Below, piece after piece: positions 19,537-21,931 of a stretch of 21,931 bases of DNA. The notes under the pieces are model-generated. The model searched no databases. It worked only from the letters and a program-made list of their open reading frames with translations, and was not told the DNA's origin. Location: contig CAJUMC010000055.1 of assembly GCA_910587085.1 (NCBI GenBank), positions 1 through 21,931 of the forward strand, given 5' to 3'. The first letter of the stretch is position 1; every line of letters starts with the position of its first letter. This DNA comes from an uncultured Lachnospiraceae bacterium (GTDB lineage: Bacteria; Bacillota; Clostridia; Lachnospirales; Lachnospiraceae). The translations under genes were made by a program, and so were the position numbers.

Positions 19537-21885
19537 CTATTCCGCTGTGACCCTGACCAGATAGGTCCGCGGCTCTGTCGTGGCGCGGTACTCCGCTATT
19601 TCGCCGTCCTCGTCATAAACGGCTTCCTCAGACTGTACCGCCCATACGGTCAGTACTGCCTCGCCGGCTCCCACAGCAGTAACTTTTCCTTTTGTCCTTC
19701 CCACGGTAAATACACTCTCATCGGAGGAGGAAAAACGCATCCCGTCCGTAATCTGATCTCTCCCGCCCCAGACAACACTCTCGTCGGAAGCAGTCCGGTA
19801 GGCTACGGTCTGAAGCTCATCACCAACGGAAAGCGCAAGCAGCTTTGCCTCCGTTCCCCGGCTGATTCCTGCATCAACCGCATTTCTTTTTACCGTCACT
19901 CTGCAGGTGCGATTGATCGTATTCCCGGCCTCATCCGTAAATACCGCGGTTATTGTTGCTGTACCCACGGAAACGGCGCTCACCAGCCCTTTATTGCGGC
20001 CGACTGTGGCAACCGCCTCATTATCCGAAAAGAACTTTACGGTATAGCCGTCTTTATTCCACACCTTCGCATATCCCGCATCCGAATACGTACCGGAAGC
20101 ATCTCCTCCCAGATACAGCCGAACGCTTGCTTTGATCTGCGGCCCTTCTGCAGCCGGCTTTGTCGGCTGCGGTTCCTGCGTCGGAACTGGTGTGATCTCC
20201 GGGCCTGTTGTCGGCTGCGGCGCCTGCGTCGGAGCTGGTGTAACCTCCGGGCCCGTTGTCGGCTGCGGTTCCTGCGTCGGAACTGGTGTGATCTCCGGGC
20301 CTGTTGTCGGCTGCGGCGCCTGCGTCGGAGCTGGTGTAACCTCCGGGCCCGTTGTCGGCTGCGGTTCCTGCGTCGGAACTGGTGTGATCTCCGGGCCTGT
20401 TGTCGGCTGCGGCGCCTGCGTCGGAGCTGGTGTGACCTCCGGTCCCGTTGTCGGCTGCGGCGCCTGCGTCGGAGCTGGTGTGACCTCTGGACCCGTTGTC
20501 GGCTGCGGCGCCTGCGTCGGAGCTGGTGTGACCTCCGGACCCGTTGTCGGCTGCGGCGCCTGGGTCGGTGCTGGTGTGACCTCCGGTCCCGTCGTTGGCT
20601 GCGGCGCTTCGGTCGGAGTCGGAGTCGGCTCCGCGCTGTTTGTCACGGACGCGCTATGCACCGTCAGACAGCAGTCCTCACCGCCGAGATATACCATCAC
20701 ATCATCCGCCGGCGCATTTTCCACCCTTGCGGTATAGTGGTAGGTCTTCCCGTCCGAGCCCGAAATCACCGCTTTAAAGGTTAAGGTACTGCCCGCCCTG
20801 GTCAGCGTAGCGTCGATTCTGGCCCGGTTCATCAGGGAAATGAAATCCTCCCATTTCCAGTCAAACTCGTAAGCTGCGGTTGCCCCGCTGTCCCCAAATA
20901 CAGAATTGCTGTAGGCATCCGCCCTCAGATACCAGTCCGCTGCAAGATGATTGGTTCGGTCCAAATCGGTTGTTACGGCAACTGCGAAATTGTGGTAATT
21001 TGCATCCTTCGGATTATAATTCGTAAATTCCCAGCTCATCGTGAAGTCGCCGCTTCCCTTCATTCCGTAGAAATTCGAATAATTCCACCAATCCAGCTTT
21101 TCCGGCACATTCCCGTTCAGGGAGCCGACGGTTGCGGCAAACTCTTCGTTGTTCGGAGGAAGCACGGAGAGAACTACATTCTTTATCGTTCCGGCATAGC
21201 CGCCCTCCCACCAGGAGCCCCAGCCGAAGTTCAGATATTCTGCCCTGTCGTTCAGGTAAGCCAGCACGCCCGGGTAGGAAATCGTTCCAAGCTCGCCAGG
21301 TACGGTGTACTCCGTCTTTCCCTCCTCGTACGGCTCCACGCTGTCCTGATTGTATGCCAGCGTGCCGTTGACATACACCTCAAAGCCTGTCGGCAGAAGC
21401 CTTAGCTCTACCGACGCGGATTTTCCGAGAAAATCCGTCCCCCAGCGCCAGCTCTGATCTCCGAAAGTCCCGTTTTTAATATTCGCATCAAAGATCGCAC
21501 CTCCGGCATTGTAGCCCAGATACGAATTTCCCTCAAAATAAAGCTTTCCGCCGCCGTCGTCCGTGAACGAGATAATATCGCGCAGCCACTGATCTGCACC
21601 GTCCTCCGCTTCGACCTCAAACCGGATCGAAACACCGCCGTCCAGCATCAGGCCCTTCGTCGTACCGTCATAAAACGGATTTGCATACTGCCAGGTTCCC
21701 TTTACCGCATCGGTCAGACTTACGCCGCCGTCCGAAAAATAGGCTGCAAGAACCTTATTCTCCGTACCGCTCTGCGGCGAATATACGGTGACCGGAAACG
21801 TCCGGGTAACAGAAGTGCCCTGCACAGTGACCGTTGCCGTTATGGAAACCTCGGTATCCTGCTGCGGCGGCGTTACCTGTTGTGG
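19537..21885 (-). CDS. Repeat-rich secreted surface protein with BIG2-like domains, 5' end interrupted
   Basis: The frame is open for 782 codons but has no ATG or ribosome binding site; it opens directly after a TGA at 21886-21888, so the N-terminus (and any signal peptide) is missing here. The first 35 residues resemble the end of an Ig-like domain (SITATVTVQG, RTFPVTVY). A LamG- or CBM-like beta-sandwich of about 200 residues follows, rich in Trp, Tyr and Gly, then a second beta-rich module ending near 20650. Next come nine 16-residue Pro/Thr repeats (20176-20607). The C-terminal 200 residues hold two bacterial Ig-like (BIG2) domains, with the paired text VATVGRNKGLVSAVSVGTAT and FTVGRTKGKVTAVGAGEAVL. 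No LPXTG motif or C-terminal membrane anchor is present. It probably binds or degrades glycans outside the cell. Which enzyme, if any, was at the N-terminus cannot be seen. Confidence 0.8.
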   Translation of the reverse strand, partial: PQQVTPPQQDTEVSITATVTVQGTSVTRTFPVTVYSPQSGTENKVLAAYFSDGGVSLTDAVKGTWQYANPFYDGTTKGLMLDGGVSIRFEVEAEDGADQWLRDIISFTDDGGGKLYFEGNSYLGYNAGGAIFDANIKNGTFGDQSWRWGTDFLGKSASVELRLLPTGFEVYVNGTLAYNQDSVEPYEEGKTEYTVPGELGTISYPGVLAYLNDRAEYLNFGWGSWWEGGYAGTIKNVVLSVLPPNNEEFAATVGSLNGNVPEKLDWWNYSNFYGMKGSGDFTMSWEFTNYNPKDANYHNFAVAVTTDLDRTNHLAADWYLRADAYSNSVFGDSGATAAYEFDWKWEDFISLMNRARIDATLTRAGSTLTFKAVISGSDGKTYHYTARVENAPADDVMVYLGGEDCCLTVHSASVTNSAEPTPTPTEAPQPTTGPEVTPAPTQAPQPTTGPEVTPAPTQAPQPTTGPEVTPAPTQAPQPTTGPEVTPAPTQAPQPTTGPEITPVPTQEPQPTTGPEVTPAPTQAPQPTTGPEITPVPTQEPQPTTGPEVTPAPTQAPQPTTGPEITPVPTQEPQPTKPAAEGPQIKASVRLYLGGDASGTYSDAGYAKVWNKDGYTVKFFSDNEAVATVGRNKGLVSAVSVGTATITAVFTDEAGNTINRTCRVTVKRNAVDAGISRGTEAKLLALSVGDELQTVAYRTASDESVVWGGRDQITDGMRFSSSDESVFTVGRTKGKVTAVGAGEAVLTVWAVQSEEAVYDEDGEIAEYRATTEPRTYLVRVTAE
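20176..20607 (-). repeat. Nine 48-bp tandem repeats coding a Pro/Thr linker
   Basis: Exactly 432 bp encodes nine units of [AE]PQPTTGPE[VI]TP[AV]PTQ. The four units nearest the N-terminus share one type (EVTPAPTQ). The rest alternate EITPVPTQ and EVTPAPTQ, forming a 96-bp higher-order unit repeated with near-identical DNA, a sign of recent amplification. Confidence 0.95.
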
Positions 21886-21930
21886 TCAAGCATTTTTGTA
21901 ACGCTTATGGCTAATAAAATTAGTTTCCAA
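21886..21930 (-). other. End of an AT-rich frame, possibly a mobile-element gene tail
   Basis: The minus strand reads LETNFISHKRYKNA-stop in the same frame as the surface protein. The bases are markedly more AT-rich than the DNA that follows, and the basic, aromatic ending resembles tails of transposases, though I cannot name a family. It could be the 3' end of an inserted element, a decayed upstream part of the surface gene, or an assembly join. Confidence 0.35.
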
Positions 21931-21931
21931 G

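Noticed and set aside
20132..20737. A plus-strand frame of about 200 codons with Gly/Cys/Val repeats
   Set aside because: It is the mirror of the Pro/Thr repeat on the minus strand; no ribosome binding site and composition fixed by the repeat.

Overview
The window looks like chromosomal DNA of a Clostridia member, most likely a gut Lachnospiraceae. Supporting signs are Gram-positive promoters (TTGACA-17-TATAAT) and GGAGG-type ribosome binding sites, tRNA genes without encoded CCA, a DUF4317 protein, secreted proteins with Pro/Thr linkers, a GH10 lipoprotein xylanase, and a split purine-biosynthesis pair in place of bifunctional PurH. Most genes lie on the minus strand. The clear plus-strand genes are a DJ-1/PfpI protein, the DUF4317 protein and a small C39-like protein.

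Layout. 1-2.2 kb: a six-helix methyl-accepting chemotaxis protein with a long structured leader, then a GC-rich stretch without a recognised gene. 2.2-4.8 kb: tRNA-Lys, a von Willebrand A lipoprotein and a divergent DJ-1/PfpI protein. 4.9-5.5 kb: a tRNA operon (Pro-Gly-Arg-His-Gln) with a consensus promoter and terminator. 5.8-8.4 kb: stand-alone AICAR transformylase (purH) and a PurO-type IMP cyclohydrolase, which together perform the last two steps of IMP synthesis; upstream is a ZTP riboswitch fused to an intrinsic terminator. 8.4-9.5 kb: an AbiH phage-defence remnant, broken by an 11-bp tandem duplication, next to an MgtC-family membrane protein. 9.7-11.1 kb: a DUF4317 protein, followed by a long polypyrimidine intergenic tract. 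11.6-15.8 kb: GH10 xylanase lipoprotein and a HelD-type ATPase carrying eight 39-bp in-frame repeats. 15.8-17.2 kb: an AT-rich region with a candidate small RNA, gene debris and a solitary C39-like papain-fold protein. 17.2-19.2 kb: a MATE efflux pump and its MarR regulator, with promoter and operator visible. 19.5 kb to the end: a large repeat-rich surface protein with BIG2-like domains, whose 5' end is interrupted by a stop codon near the window edge.

Three themes stand out. First, the purine module is internally consistent: the riboswitch ligand ZMP/ZTP derives from AICAR, the substrate of the transformylase it controls. Second, short tandem duplications recur: 11 bp in abiH, 39 bp in helD, 43 bp in noncoding DNA and 48/96 bp in the surface protein. 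Third, the glycan-facing functions (xylanase, surface protein) share similar Pro/Thr linkers. I found no complete undescribed multi-gene system. The best leads for new biology are the HelD repeat insertion, the unassigned leader before the chemotaxis gene, and the candidate small RNA at 15.9 kb.
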